64,000 nt of DNA from an uncultured Blautia sp. Its GTDB lineage: Bacteria > Bacillota > Clostridia > Lachnospirales > Lachnospiraceae. Positions 1 to 8,173 of this stretch are shown here, in pieces. A program made the translations under genes and the position numbers. The stretch covers positions 7,656 through 71,655 of the forward strand of contig UQCM01000009.1 in assembly GCA_900539525.1 (NCBI GenBank). Direction: 5' to 3'. Positions within the stretch are counted from its first letter, which is position 1. Every line of letters starts with the position of its first letter. Below the pieces are notes generated by a model. The model did not search any database, was not told the DNA's origin, and worked only from the letters and a program-made list of their open reading frames with translations.

Positions 1-1
1 G

Positions 2-1396
2 GAAGCCTATACTGCGGGAAAGATCAGTGTGGAAAAGATTGAGAGTCTGTGTATACTGCTGCAGTCCTTCCGGGAGATCATGAAAGGATATCAGGTGGAT
101 GCATATCGTGCCTGTGCGACCAGTGCGGTCCGTGAGACGAAGAACCGGGTGATCCTCCTGGATTATATTGAAAAAAAGACAGGGCTGAAGATTGAAGTAT
201 TAAGTAATTCAGAACAGCGCTTCCTGGATTATAAATCCATCGCATCCAGCGAAAATGAATTTAACAAGATCATTCAGAAGGGAACGGCGATCGTGGACGT
301 GGGAGGCGGAAGCATCCAGGTATCCCTGTTTGATAAGGACAGTCTGATCAGTACCCAGAATATCCGGATCGGAACGCTGCGCATCCGCGAGCGGCTGGCG
401 TCTCTGGAGAAAAATGTGACACACATGGAAAAAATGATCGAGGAACTGGTGAACAGCGAACTGGCAGGCTTCAAAAAGATGTACCTGAAGGAGAGGGAAA
501 TCAAGAATCTGATCGTCATTGGTGACAATTTCCGTGAAACAGCAAAGGTTCCGTCCATGACAAGAGAGGAATTTATGGAATTCTACCGGCTGGTTACGGA
601 GTATTCGGCAGATGAGGCCGCAGAGAAGCTGGATGTTTCTGCAGAGAACATCTATATGCTGGTTCCCTCTCTGATCATTTACAGGCGTTTTATCGAGGAA
701 TGTGATGTTGAAACCATATGGATGCCGGGCTTTCATCTGAGCGATGGTATCGCATATGAATATGCGCAGAAAAACAAGATCATTAAAGCCGGGCACAATT
801 TTGAGGCAGACATCATTGCATCTGCCAGAAATATGGCAAAACGTTATATGTGCGGCAAGAATCATATCCGTGCCATTGAAGAACTGTCTCTTATGATTTT
901 TGACAGGACAAAAAAGCTGCATGGGCTGGACGCCAGGAAACGCCTGCTTTTACAGATCGCGGCGATTCTTCACGGATGCGGAAAATACATCAGTCTTTCA
1001 GATGTGGCGGAATGCTCCTACAGCATTATCATGGCCACGGAGATCATCGGGCTGTCCCATGCAGAGAGAGAAATCATCGCAAATATTGTCAGGTACAATA
1101 CACAGGAACTGGATTATTATGAAAATGCGGGCGGGATCATGGAAAACATGACAAAGGATGATTATCTGGTGATTGCCAGACTGACCGCCATCCTGCGTAT
1201 CGCGAATGCTCTTGACCGCAGCCATCTGCAGAAATTCAAAAATGTGAAAATAGAACTGAAAGATGCGGAACTGGTGATTCATGTGGAGACACCGGAGGAT
1301 ATTTCCCTGGAGCTGGGGCTGTTTCCTGACAAGGCAGACTTTTTCCAGGAGGTATTCAGTGTACGTCCGGTGATCAAAAGAAAAAAGGTGAGATAA
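2..1396 (+). CDS. ppx: Exopolyphosphatase / pppGpp phosphohydrolase (Ppx/GppA family), 5' end cut by window edge
   Basis: The family removes terminal phosphates from inorganic polyphosphate or hydrolyses pppGpp, in the cytoplasm. The reading frame is open to the first base of the window, so the true start lies upstream. An in-frame GTG at 29 exists but the residues before it read on without a break. Counting from that GTG, TSAVRE (31-36) and the phosphate-binding loop DVGGGS (90-95) belong to the ASKHA-type fold. The region from about 260 onward is a helical HD-like domain (ILHGCGKYIS), as in two-domain Ppx proteins. ppk1 follows after 19 bases, so synthesis and breakdown of polyphosphate are encoded together. 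Whether the substrate is polyP or pppGpp cannot be decided from sequence. Confidence 0.9.
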   Translation, partial: EAYTAGKISVEKIESLCILLQSFREIMKGYQVDAYRACATSAVRETKNRVILLDYIEKKTGLKIEVLSNSEQRFLDYKSIASSENEFNKIIQKGTAIVDVGGGSIQVSLFDKDSLISTQNIRIGTLRIRERLASLEKNVTHMEKMIEELVNSELAGFKKMYLKEREIKNLIVIGDNFRETAKVPSMTREEFMEFYRLVTEYSADEAAEKLDVSAENIYMLVPSLIIYRRFIEECDVETIWMPGFHLSDGIAYEYAQKNKIIKAGHNFEADIIASARNMAKRYMCGKNHIRAIEELSLMIFDRTKKLHGLDARKRLLLQIAAILHGCGKYISLSDVAECSYSIIMATEIIGLSHAEREIIANIVRYNTQELDYYENAGGIMENMTKDDYLVIARLTAILRIANALDRSHLQKFKNVKIELKDAELVIHVETPEDISLELGLFPDKADFFQEVFSVRPVIKRKKVR

Positions 1397-1415
1397 GGAG
1401 GCAAGGTGGAAGAGG

Positions 1416-3551
1416 ATGGAAAAATCAGAGTATAAGAAGTCGGAATATTATAGAAACAGGGAGCTTAGCTGGATCCGTTTTAATGAGCGTGTGCTGAATG
1501 AAGCAAGGGATAAGTCGATTCCTCTTTTTGAGAGACTGAAGTTTTTGAGTATTACAGCTTCCAATCTGGATGAATTCTTCATGATCCGTGTGGCATCCTT
1601 AAAAGATATGGTGCATGCCAAATGTGATAAGAAAGACATTGCCGGACTTACTCCGTCTGAACAGCTGGAAAAGATCCTGGTAGCAACTCATGATCTGGTG
1701 AATCTCCAGTATTCTACCTATAACCGTTCTCTGCTGCCTGCCCTGAAGCAGCAGGGGCTGAAGGTGATCACCGAGCATGAGAAACTGACAAAGGACCAGA
1801 AGAGTTTTGTCGATAAGTATTTTGAGGAGAACGTGTACCCGGTATTGACACCAATGGCGGTGGATTCCTCCAGACCCTTCCCGCTGATCCGCAATAAATC
1901 CCTGAATATCGGTGCGCTGATCCGGGAAAAAGGAGAAAAAGAGGCTTATGATTTTGCAACGGTACAGGTGCCCTCTGTGCTTCCGCGTATCATTGAACTG
2001 CCAGAGGGCAAGGATGGGGAGCGGAGAGTGATCCTGCTCGAAGAGGTCATAGAGCGCAACATCGGCCGGCTTTTCCTGAACTACGATGTCATCTGTGCAC
2101 ATCCTTACCGGATCATGAGAAATGCCGATCTCTCGATTGATGAGGATGAGGCAGCCGATCTTCTGAAAGAGATCCAGAAGCAGCTGAAGAAACGTCAGTG
2201 GGGAGAGGTGATCCGTCTGGAGGTACAGGAGGATATGGACAGCAGGCTTTTAAAGCTGCTGAAAAAGGATTTCTCCATTAAGGAGCCTGATATCTTTTCA
2301 ATCAATGGACCACTTGATCTGACCTTTTTGATGAAGATGTACGGGATGGATGGATTTGATGAGTATAAGACACCGAAATACCAGCCTCAGCCCGTTCCGG
2401 AAATGATGACGGATGAGGATATCTTTACACAGATCCGAAAAGGGGATATTCTGCTGCACCATCCCTATATGACCTTTGATCCTGTTGTAAACTTTGTGAA
2501 GCAGGCGTCGAAGGATCCGGATGTACTGGCGATTAAGCAGACCCTGTATCGTGTCAGCGGCAATTCACCGATCATCGCAGCTCTGGCACAGGCTGCAGAG
2601 AATGGAAAGCAGGTGTCGGTACTGGTAGAGCTGAAGGCGCGTTTTGACGAGGAGAATAATATTATCTGGGCCAAGATGCTGGAGAAAGCAGGGTGCCATG
2701 TGATTTACGGACTGGTGGGACTGAAGACACACAGTAAGATCACTCTTGTAGTCAGAAGAGAGGAGGATGGCATCCGCCGTTATGTACATCTGGGAACAGG
2801 AAACTATAATGATTCAACGGCAAAGCTTTATACAGACTGCGGTCTTCTGACATGCGCAGAGCCTGTGGGAGAGGATGCTACCGCAGTGTTCAATATGCTC
2901 TCCGGATACTCAGAGCCTAAGAGCTGGAACAAGCTGGTCGTGGCTCCAATCTGGCTGCGTAAGCGTTTCCTGAAGCTGATCGAACGCGAGACGAAAAATG
3001 CACAGAACGGGAAACCGGCACATATTATTGCAAAGATGAATTCTCTGTGTGATAAGGAGATCATCGCAGCTCTTTATGAGGCCAGTGCCGCAGGCGTGAA
3101 GATTGAGCTGATCATCCGGGGAATCTGCTGTCTGAAGGTGGGCATTCCCGGTGTCAGTGAAAACATTTCTGTGCGTTCGATCGTGGGTAATTTTCTGGAG
3201 CATGCCCGTATTTACTATTTCCTGAATGATGGCAAGGAAGAGGTGTATATGGGAAGCGCGGACTGGATGCCGAGAAATCTCGATAAACGTGTGGAGATCC
3301 TGTTCCCGGTGGAGTGTGAGAAACTGAAAGCGGAAGCGCGCCACATTCTGGATATCCAGCTGGAGGATAATGTGAAAGCTTCTGTGCTCCAGCCGGACGG
3401 CACCTATGAGAAGATCGATAAAAGAGGAAAGGTCCTGGTAAATGCACAGGAGTTTTTCTGCCGCGAGGCAATGGAAAGAGCGGAAAGGCCCGAGACGCAT
3501 GAGGAGGGAAGAGTGTTTATTCCGGCAGAGCCTGCAGAGGATATGGAGTAG
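1416..3551 (+). CDS. ppk1: Polyphosphate kinase 1
   Basis: Ppk1 reversibly transfers the gamma phosphate of ATP to a growing polyphosphate chain. The 711 residues match the usual length of about 690-720. The N-terminal domain carries RELSWIRFNERVL (about 15-27) and NLDEFFMIRV (about 50-59). The C-terminal phospholipase-D-like halves hold the two histidine motifs: GLKTHSK, the expected autophosphorylated His, and LEHARIYYF. The signature VHLGTGNYN lies between them. The start follows an AGGAGG-like site (aaggaggcaaggtgg) upstream of the ATG. It is probably co-transcribed with ppx upstream and with the membrane-protein gene that starts 3 bases downstream. Confidence 0.96.
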   Translation: MEKSEYKKSEYYRNRELSWIRFNERVLNEARDKSIPLFERLKFLSITASNLDEFFMIRVASLKDMVHAKCDKKDIAGLTPSEQLEKILVATHDLVNLQYSTYNRSLLPALKQQGLKVITEHEKLTKDQKSFVDKYFEENVYPVLTPMAVDSSRPFPLIRNKSLNIGALIREKGEKEAYDFATVQVPSVLPRIIELPEGKDGERRVILLEEVIERNIGRLFLNYDVICAHPYRIMRNADLSIDEDEAADLLKEIQKQLKKRQWGEVIRLEVQEDMDSRLLKLLKKDFSIKEPDIFSINGPLDLTFLMKMYGMDGFDEYKTPKYQPQPVPEMMTDEDIFTQIRKGDILLHHPYMTFDPVVNFVKQASKDPDVLAIKQTLYRVSGNSPIIAALAQAAENGKQVSVLVELKARFDEENNIIWAKMLEKAGCHVIYGLVGLKTHSKITLVVRREEDGIRRYVHLGTGNYNDSTAKLYTDCGLLTCAEPVGEDATAVFNMLSGYSEPKSWNKLVVAPIWLRKRFLKLIERETKNAQNGKPAHIIAKMNSLCDKEIIAALYEASAAGVKIELIIRGICCLKVGIPGVSENISVRSIVGNFLEHARIYYFLNDGKEEVYMGSADWMPRNLDKRVEILFPVECEKLKAEARHILDIQLEDNVKASVLQPDGTYEKIDKRGKVLVNAQEFFCREAMERAERPETHEEGRVFIPAEPAEDME

Positions 3552-3554
3552 AAA

Positions 3555-4853
3555 ATGAAGTATTCAGGATATGAATTATTATGGCTGTTCTTTGCATACT
3601 CCTTTTTCGGATGGGTGATCGAAACAGCCGTGGCATCCGGAAAACAGAAAGCATTTGTAAACAGAGGTTTCTTTACGGGTCCTGTGTGTTTTATTTATGG
3701 TCTGTCTGCTCTGCTGATGACACTGACACTGGGAGAGCTTAAGAGCAATCCGGTCTTTCTGTTTCTGGGATGTACGTTGCAGGCGACGTTCGTGGAGTGG
3801 GTTACGGGAAAATTACTGGAACGGATGAATCATCACAAGTGGTGGGATTATTCAAACAGGAGATGGAACATTGACGGATATGTATGTCCGGCCTATTCAA
3901 TGCTCTGGGGAGCGTTGGGAATGCTGGTCATCTGTTATGCCAATGAATTTCTGGTGGTCATCTATGAACTTTTGCCCGATCTGCTGACCAGGACGGCTAT
4001 CTGGAGTATGATTGCAGTTGCGCTGCTTGACAGTATCGCTTCGTTTGCGGCAGTTTTTCACCTTCAGAAAAAGCCGTCAACAGTCAGCCGTTTTGACGCC
4101 CGCCTGGGTGTCTGGACAGTTCGTCTGCAGAACTGGGTCATCAGCCACGTGGAGAACCGTATGGTGAAGGCATATCCGGCGATCGCACAGGAGAAGGAGG
4201 TACAGGAGCAGGAGGGACATTTTGCAGAGGGATGCGGCTTCTATAAAATGTTCTGGCTGTTTTTTATCGGCGCCTTTCTGGGGGATATCGTGGAGACGCT
4301 GTTCTGCCGTTACAGCATGGGAAGATGGATGAGCAGGAGCAGTCTGGTGTGGGGTCCTTTCAGTATCGTATGGGGACTGGCGATCGCACTTGCTACGGTT
4401 CTGCTCCACAGGGACAGGGAAAAATCAGACGGCTATATCTTTGTGCTCGGCACCTTCCTGGGCGGTGTGTATGAATATGTATGCAGTGTCTTTACAGAGC
4501 TTGTGTTTGGCAAGGTGTTCTGGGATTACAGCAAGATTCCGTTTAATCTGGGAGGAAGGATCAACCTCCTGTATTGCTTTTTCTGGGGATTCGCTGCGGT
4601 CGTCTGGATCAAGATCATGTACCCCAAGGTCTCTGCATGGATCGAAAAGATTCCTCAGAGAGCGGGAAAGATCGCAACATGGCTTCTGGTCTGTTTTATG
4701 GCAGTGAATATCTGTGTTTCTGCTCTGGCTTTGATCCGGTATGACAGCAGAAGCCATACGGCACAGCCACGGTACAGATGGGAGCGGGTAATGGACAGGT
4801 ATTTTGATGATGACAGGATGAAGCAGATCTATCCGAATGCGATTTCGAAGTAA
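3555..4853 (+). CDS. Integral membrane protein, putative ABC-transporter type IV family (PF06541-like), tandem-duplicated
   Basis: This 432-residue polytopic membrane protein has unknown function. It holds two related halves. The first (about 8-125) has LLWLFFAYSFFGWVIE, VNRGFFTGPVCFIYG and HHKWWDYSNRRWNIDGYVCP. The second (about 230-360) has MFWLFFIGAFLGDIVETLFCRYS and KVFWDYSKIPFNLGGRINLLY. The FFGW/E, NRGF-GP-YG and WWDYS motifs are those I know from the family annotated as putative ABC-transporter type IV. No ATPase is encoded next to it. It starts 3 bases after ppk1, so it is probably in the polyphosphate operon. A single-unit paralogue lies at 16574-17497. Despite the family name, transport is not demonstrated by anything visible here. 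Confidence 0.8.
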   Translation: MKYSGYELLWLFFAYSFFGWVIETAVASGKQKAFVNRGFFTGPVCFIYGLSALLMTLTLGELKSNPVFLFLGCTLQATFVEWVTGKLLERMNHHKWWDYSNRRWNIDGYVCPAYSMLWGALGMLVICYANEFLVVIYELLPDLLTRTAIWSMIAVALLDSIASFAAVFHLQKKPSTVSRFDARLGVWTVRLQNWVISHVENRMVKAYPAIAQEKEVQEQEGHFAEGCGFYKMFWLFFIGAFLGDIVETLFCRYSMGRWMSRSSLVWGPFSIVWGLAIALATVLLHRDREKSDGYIFVLGTFLGGVYEYVCSVFTELVFGKVFWDYSKIPFNLGGRINLLYCFFWGFAAVVWIKIMYPKVSAWIEKIPQRAGKIATWLLVCFMAVNICVSALALIRYDSRSHTAQPRYRWERVMDRYFDDDRMKQIYPNAISK

Positions 4854-4913
4854 CAGGTAACCACAAGAAATAAATAGCACGACAATAGATAGAGATACAT
4901 AGAAATACATAGA

Positions 4914-4959
4914 ACAGGCAGCCTGCGTTACTGTTTATTAAGTAACGCAGGCTGCCTGT
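4914..4959. terminator. Strong 19-bp hairpin between convergent genes
   Basis: A perfect 19-bp inverted repeat (4914-4932 with 4941-4959) encloses an 8-base loop. It lies between the convergent ends of the gene at 3555-4853 and the HAD gene at 5014-6018. Neither side has a good T-tract, so it may be a bidirectional terminator, an RNA-stabilising stem or a REP-like palindrome. Confidence 0.6.
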
Positions 4960-5013
4960 ATACTAAAGCGTTCATGAACATCTGGCGAAGCGGAATGAGA
5001 ATGACGCTTTCTT

Positions 5014-6018
5014 TCAGGAAAGCATGAACTTACCGATGATTTCTGAGACACCATCCTCATTGTTCGTCCGTTTTGTTATATAATCGGCAGCAGCCTTTAC
5101 TTCCGGTGCTGCATTGGCCATAGCCACACCGATCGCTGCCGCCTCGATCATGGAAATGTCATTTTCAGCATCTCCGGCTGCGATCGTGTTGGCCAGCGGG
5201 ATATCAAGGTGCTCGCAGAGTATTCGGATTGCTTCCCCTTTAGAAATGCCGGGTGCCACATGTTCCAGATATTCCGGGTTCGAAAAGAAACGGTCCAGTT
5301 TTCCATTGCACCAGACAGCTGTTTCGTCACGGAAGTTTTGCAGCTTCTCCTGGTCTTGCGGATACATGACGATCATTTTAACAGGTTCTTTTCCGTTCAA
5401 CGCTTCAATCACATCAGGAACGACACGGCCGCCTACCTTTGTGCTTTTCATATAAGCGTGATAGATCGGGGTATCCGTCTCTGTAAGAATTCCTTCTTCA
5501 TCATATGTCTGACAGTGAAGGCCCATCTGCTTCGCAGCATCGAAGATCTGACGGACGTATGGCAGGGGGATCGTTTTCCGGTAAATGCTTTCGCCTTTCG
5601 CTGTATCGTAGATCTCCCCTCCGTTAAAAGAGATGATATAGCATCCCTCTCCGATAAGACCAAGCTCCTTCGCCTGTGCAAGAGCACTGACGAGAGGACG
5701 TCCTGTGGAGATGACAACCTTGTGCCCGGCGCGCAGCGCTTCACGGATCGCTTTGCGGTTTCCGGAGGTAAATTCCTTCTGGTCATTTAGAAGAGTTCCA
5801 TCCAGGTCAAGAAAAATGATCCTGCGGTTCTTTTCTTTGTTCAGCAGTTCCTCCAGTGCCTCATCACTGTCACTGATCCATACATCCTCCTCTTCGGGTG
5901 TTAGTCCGAGATATTCCCGCAGAGTACAGGTTTCATCACTGTAATTCCATTCTTCTGTATAATCAAAGATGGCATCAAAATGAATTTCGCCTTTCATGTA
6001 TTGTTCTCTGAATTTCAT
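5014..6018 (-). CDS. Cof-type HAD-superfamily phosphatase with a small N-terminal extra domain
   Basis: This is a cytoplasmic phosphatase, presumably of sugar phosphates or similar small substrates. HAD motif I is DLDGT (71-75), motif II is ISTGRP (103-108), and the GDAEND motif (282-287) with GVAMANA follows near the C-terminus. The cap between them is of the Cof/YidA type. I place the start at 6018: AGGAG lies 6 bases upstream. An in-frame ATG 19 codons further upstream (6075) has no such site. Residues 1-60 are not part of the HAD fold. They form an acidic segment (FDYTEEW, LREYLGLTPEEEDVW) that I know as a small free-standing protein in Lachnospiraceae, so this looks like a fusion. It is convergent with the preceding operon. 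Confidence 0.85.
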   Translation of the reverse strand: MKFREQYMKGEIHFDAIFDYTEEWNYSDETCTLREYLGLTPEEEDVWISDSDEALEELLNKEKNRRIIFLDLDGTLLNDQKEFTSGNRKAIREALRAGHKVVISTGRPLVSALAQAKELGLIGEGCYIISFNGGEIYDTAKGESIYRKTIPLPYVRQIFDAAKQMGLHCQTYDEEGILTETDTPIYHAYMKSTKVGGRVVPDVIEALNGKEPVKMIVMYPQDQEKLQNFRDETAVWCNGKLDRFFSNPEYLEHVAPGISKGEAIRILCEHLDIPLANTIAAGDAENDISMIEAAAIGVAMANAAPEVKAAADYITKRTNNEDGVSEIIGKFMLS

Positions 6019-6100
6019 AATAATCTCCTGATTCTTGCCGGTAACTGTCTGGGGCAGTATCCTGGCATTACTCATCTGTAAACAAAAGTTACCAGTCCCT

Positions 6101-6949
6101 TTATCCCTTTGCTTCTCTTAACTTAGTCAGCAGCTCGTACGGAATCTTCAGATTTCCCTTACCGGTTCCAAGGTCGATATCCGGCTTTGTGCTTCCGTGA
6201 AAATCGGAGCCTCCGGAGAGAAGAAGCTGATGTCTGTCAGCCATCATGCGGACATACTCCTCATCTGCACGCGAGTAGGTGGAGTAGAACCCTTCAATAC
6301 CTGTAAGTCCCACAGCTTTGAGACTCTCGATCAGCTCATCCATGGAAGCATCATCCAGATGATACAGCATGGGGTGTGCCAGTACCGGTATTCCATTTGC
6401 CAGGCGGATCAGCTCAACCGCCTGTACAGGGGTGACCTTTTCTCTCGGGATGAAGCAGCAGGCATCATCTGCCAGATACCGGGAAAATGCTTCCTTAATG
6501 TCGGGAACGTAGCCGTGTTCCAGCAGGAATTTGCCAAAATGTGCCCTTGTCCAGACGGCATCAGGGTACTCCTGCATCATCGCCTCCCAGGTAATATCGA
6601 TGCCTTCCTCGCGGAGGCGGGAAATCATTTTTTCGTTCCGGATATCCCTGGAATTCTGGAAACGGGTGAGCTGTCTGCAGAATTCCGGCATCCGGTAATC
6701 AAAATCCAGTCCCACGATATGAACATCTTTTCCGTGGAATTCCGTGGAAAACTCAATACCGCCGATGACCTCAAGGCCGGAACCCTCCGCAGCCGCGAAG
6801 ATCTCAGGAAGTCCGTCAATGGTGTCGTGGTCCGTAAGGGCGATTGCCGCCAGCTTCTTTTTTAATGCGTAATCCACCAGCTCCGTCGGGGTAAAGGTAC
6901 CGTCGGAGCAGTTGGAATGTACATGTAGATCGATATATTTTTTACTCAT
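6101..6949 (-). CDS. PHP-domain phosphoesterase (YciV/RnaAM-like)
   Basis: This 282-residue protein is of the polymerase-and-histidinol-phosphatase family. The metal-binding motifs run in order: DLHVHSNCSDG (7-17), LTDHDT, a central EFS, PVLAHP, and GGSDFHGSTKP near the C-terminus. Relatives include nucleoside 3',5'-bisphosphate phosphatases and 5'-3' exonucleases such as RnaAM/YciV. The start at 6949 has an AAGGAAC ribosome site close upstream, whereas the longer open frame to 7060 has none. The HAD gene follows 82 bases downstream on the same strand, so the two may be co-transcribed. The substrate is not settled by sequence. Confidence 0.85.
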   Translation of the reverse strand: MSKKYIDLHVHSNCSDGTFTPTELVDYALKKKLAAIALTDHDTIDGLPEIFAAAEGSGLEVIGGIEFSTEFHGKDVHIVGLDFDYRMPEFCRQLTRFQNSRDIRNEKMISRLREEGIDITWEAMMQEYPDAVWTRAHFGKFLLEHGYVPDIKEAFSRYLADDACCFIPREKVTPVQAVELIRLANGIPVLAHPMLYHLDDASMDELIESLKAVGLTGIEGFYSTYSRADEEYVRMMADRHQLLLSGGSDFHGSTKPDIDLGTGKGNLKIPYELLTKLREAKG

Positions 6950-7020
6950 TGCTGTTCCTTTCTGCCGGAGCGTACAGGTATCCTCAGACAGGAATACCCG
7001 GTATGACTCCGAAATGATAT

Positions 7021-7054
7021 GATGTTGGGGGCAAAAGCATTTGACCCCATGATG
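7021..7054. repeat. REP-like palindrome (GGGGTCAAA type), copy 1
   Basis: An imperfect palindrome centred on a GGGGGCAAA / TTTGACCCC pair lies in the upstream region of the PHP gene. On the opposite strand it reads CATCATGGGGTCAAA, which is identical to a stretch at 14144-14158. It looks like a short dispersed palindrome family rather than part of either gene. Confidence 0.5.
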
Positions 7055-7183
7055 ACCCACGCTTTCAAAAAAGCATCCTCACCGCAACAGGAAAGGATTT
7101 CATGTGGTTTCTACTAGTATACCCGTAACGGGAAACGGTTTCAATAGAAAAAGCTGTTTTAAAAACGGTTTCTGTGATAGAAT

Positions 7184-7237
7184 GTAACTGTTCAGAGCCG
7201 GTTTTGCGAGTGGGCTCTGAACAGTTACCTCTTTTTG
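7184..7237 (+). terminator. 16-bp perfect hairpin with T-tract upstream of the AAA/VWA pair (possible attenuator)
   Basis: The arms 7184-7199 (GTAACTGTTCAGAGCC) and 7213-7228 are exact reverse complements with a 13-base loop, followed by CTCTTTTTG. It has the form of an intrinsic terminator but stands directly in front of the ribosome site of the AAA+ gene, so it could attenuate that operon. The arm sequence GTAACTGTTCAGAG recurs at 10041-10056 (inverted), 37760 and 38902, so the hairpin is also a member of a small repeat family. Confidence 0.6.
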
Positions 7238-7252
7238 AAAGGAACAGATGAA

Positions 7253-8173
7253 ATGAAAGCATACGATTTTGAGTTTTTAGAAAAACAGGGCATACAGCCG
7301 TCATTAATACAGGAACTGCAGAAATTCAGGAAGGAAAATCCGGTGGATGACGGGGTGATAAACAGACTTGCCCGTCCGGAAATGCCGTTTTTTGGAAAGG
7401 ATATTCTGGAAATGGCGATTACAGGGCTGCTGCAGGGGGAGAATCTTCTCCTGAGCGGGGCGAAGGCTACCGGGAAAAACATTCTTGCGGAGAATCTGGC
7501 ATATCTGTTCGGACGTCCTGTCTATAATATCTCTTTTCATGTAAACACAGACAGCAGTGCACTGATCGGAACCGATACCTTCCGGGACAATGAGGTGCAG
7601 CTCAGAAAGGGACCGGTCTATCAGTGTGCGTCCTATGGCGGCTTTGGCATCCTGGACGAAATCAATATGGCCAAAAATGATGCGGTTTCTGTCCTGCATG
7701 CCACACTGGATTACCGGAGAGTCATAGATGTTCCCGGATACGAGAAGATTGAAGTCCATCCTGCAGCGCGGTTTATCGGAACGATGAATTACGGATATGC
7801 GGGGACGAAGGAGCTGAATGAGGCACTGGTGTCCAGATTTCTTGTGATCAATATGCCGCCTCTGACAGAAGAGCTTCTGATGCAGATCATGAAGACCTCT
7901 TTTCCGGATGCGAAGTCTGCGGCTCTCCAGCAGTTTTCCGGTCTGTTTCTTGATCTTCAGCTGAAAGCCTCCAATGGTGAGATCTCAACAAAGCCGCTGG
8001 ATCTGAGAGGACTCCTGGCAGCGGTCAAGGTCATGAAGGGAGGACTCTCTCCCCAGGTGGCAATTACAATGGGAATCACCAATAAGTGCTTTGATGTCTT
8101 CGAGAGGGAAATGGTGGAGGATATTGTGATGACAAGGATTCCGTCCGGCTGGACCTGTGCGGATGTCTTTTGA
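7253..8173 (+). CDS. MoxR/CbbQ-like AAA+ ATPase
   Basis: This is an AAA+ ATPase of the MoxR/CbbQ/NorQ group. Such proteins usually remodel a target or insert metal together with a von Willebrand A partner. In the 306-residue form the Walker A is GAKATGKN (69-76), Walker B is GILDEIN (132-138), and sensor 1 is FIGTMN (174-179). An arginine of the type ALVSRF follows. I start it at the ATG at 7253, with AAAGGAAC upstream; a TTG at 7235 inside that region is less likely. The VWA gene overlaps its end by 11 bases, so the two are translationally coupled. A perfect hairpin with a T-tract sits just before its ribosome site. Confidence 0.88.
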   Translation: MKAYDFEFLEKQGIQPSLIQELQKFRKENPVDDGVINRLARPEMPFFGKDILEMAITGLLQGENLLLSGAKATGKNILAENLAYLFGRPVYNISFHVNTDSSALIGTDTFRDNEVQLRKGPVYQCASYGGFGILDEINMAKNDAVSVLHATLDYRRVIDVPGYEKIEVHPAARFIGTMNYGYAGTKELNEALVSRFLVINMPPLTEELLMQIMKTSFPDAKSAALQQFSGLFLDLQLKASNGEISTKPLDLRGLLAAVKVMKGGLSPQVAITMGITNKCFDVFEREMVEDIVMTRIPSGWTCADVF

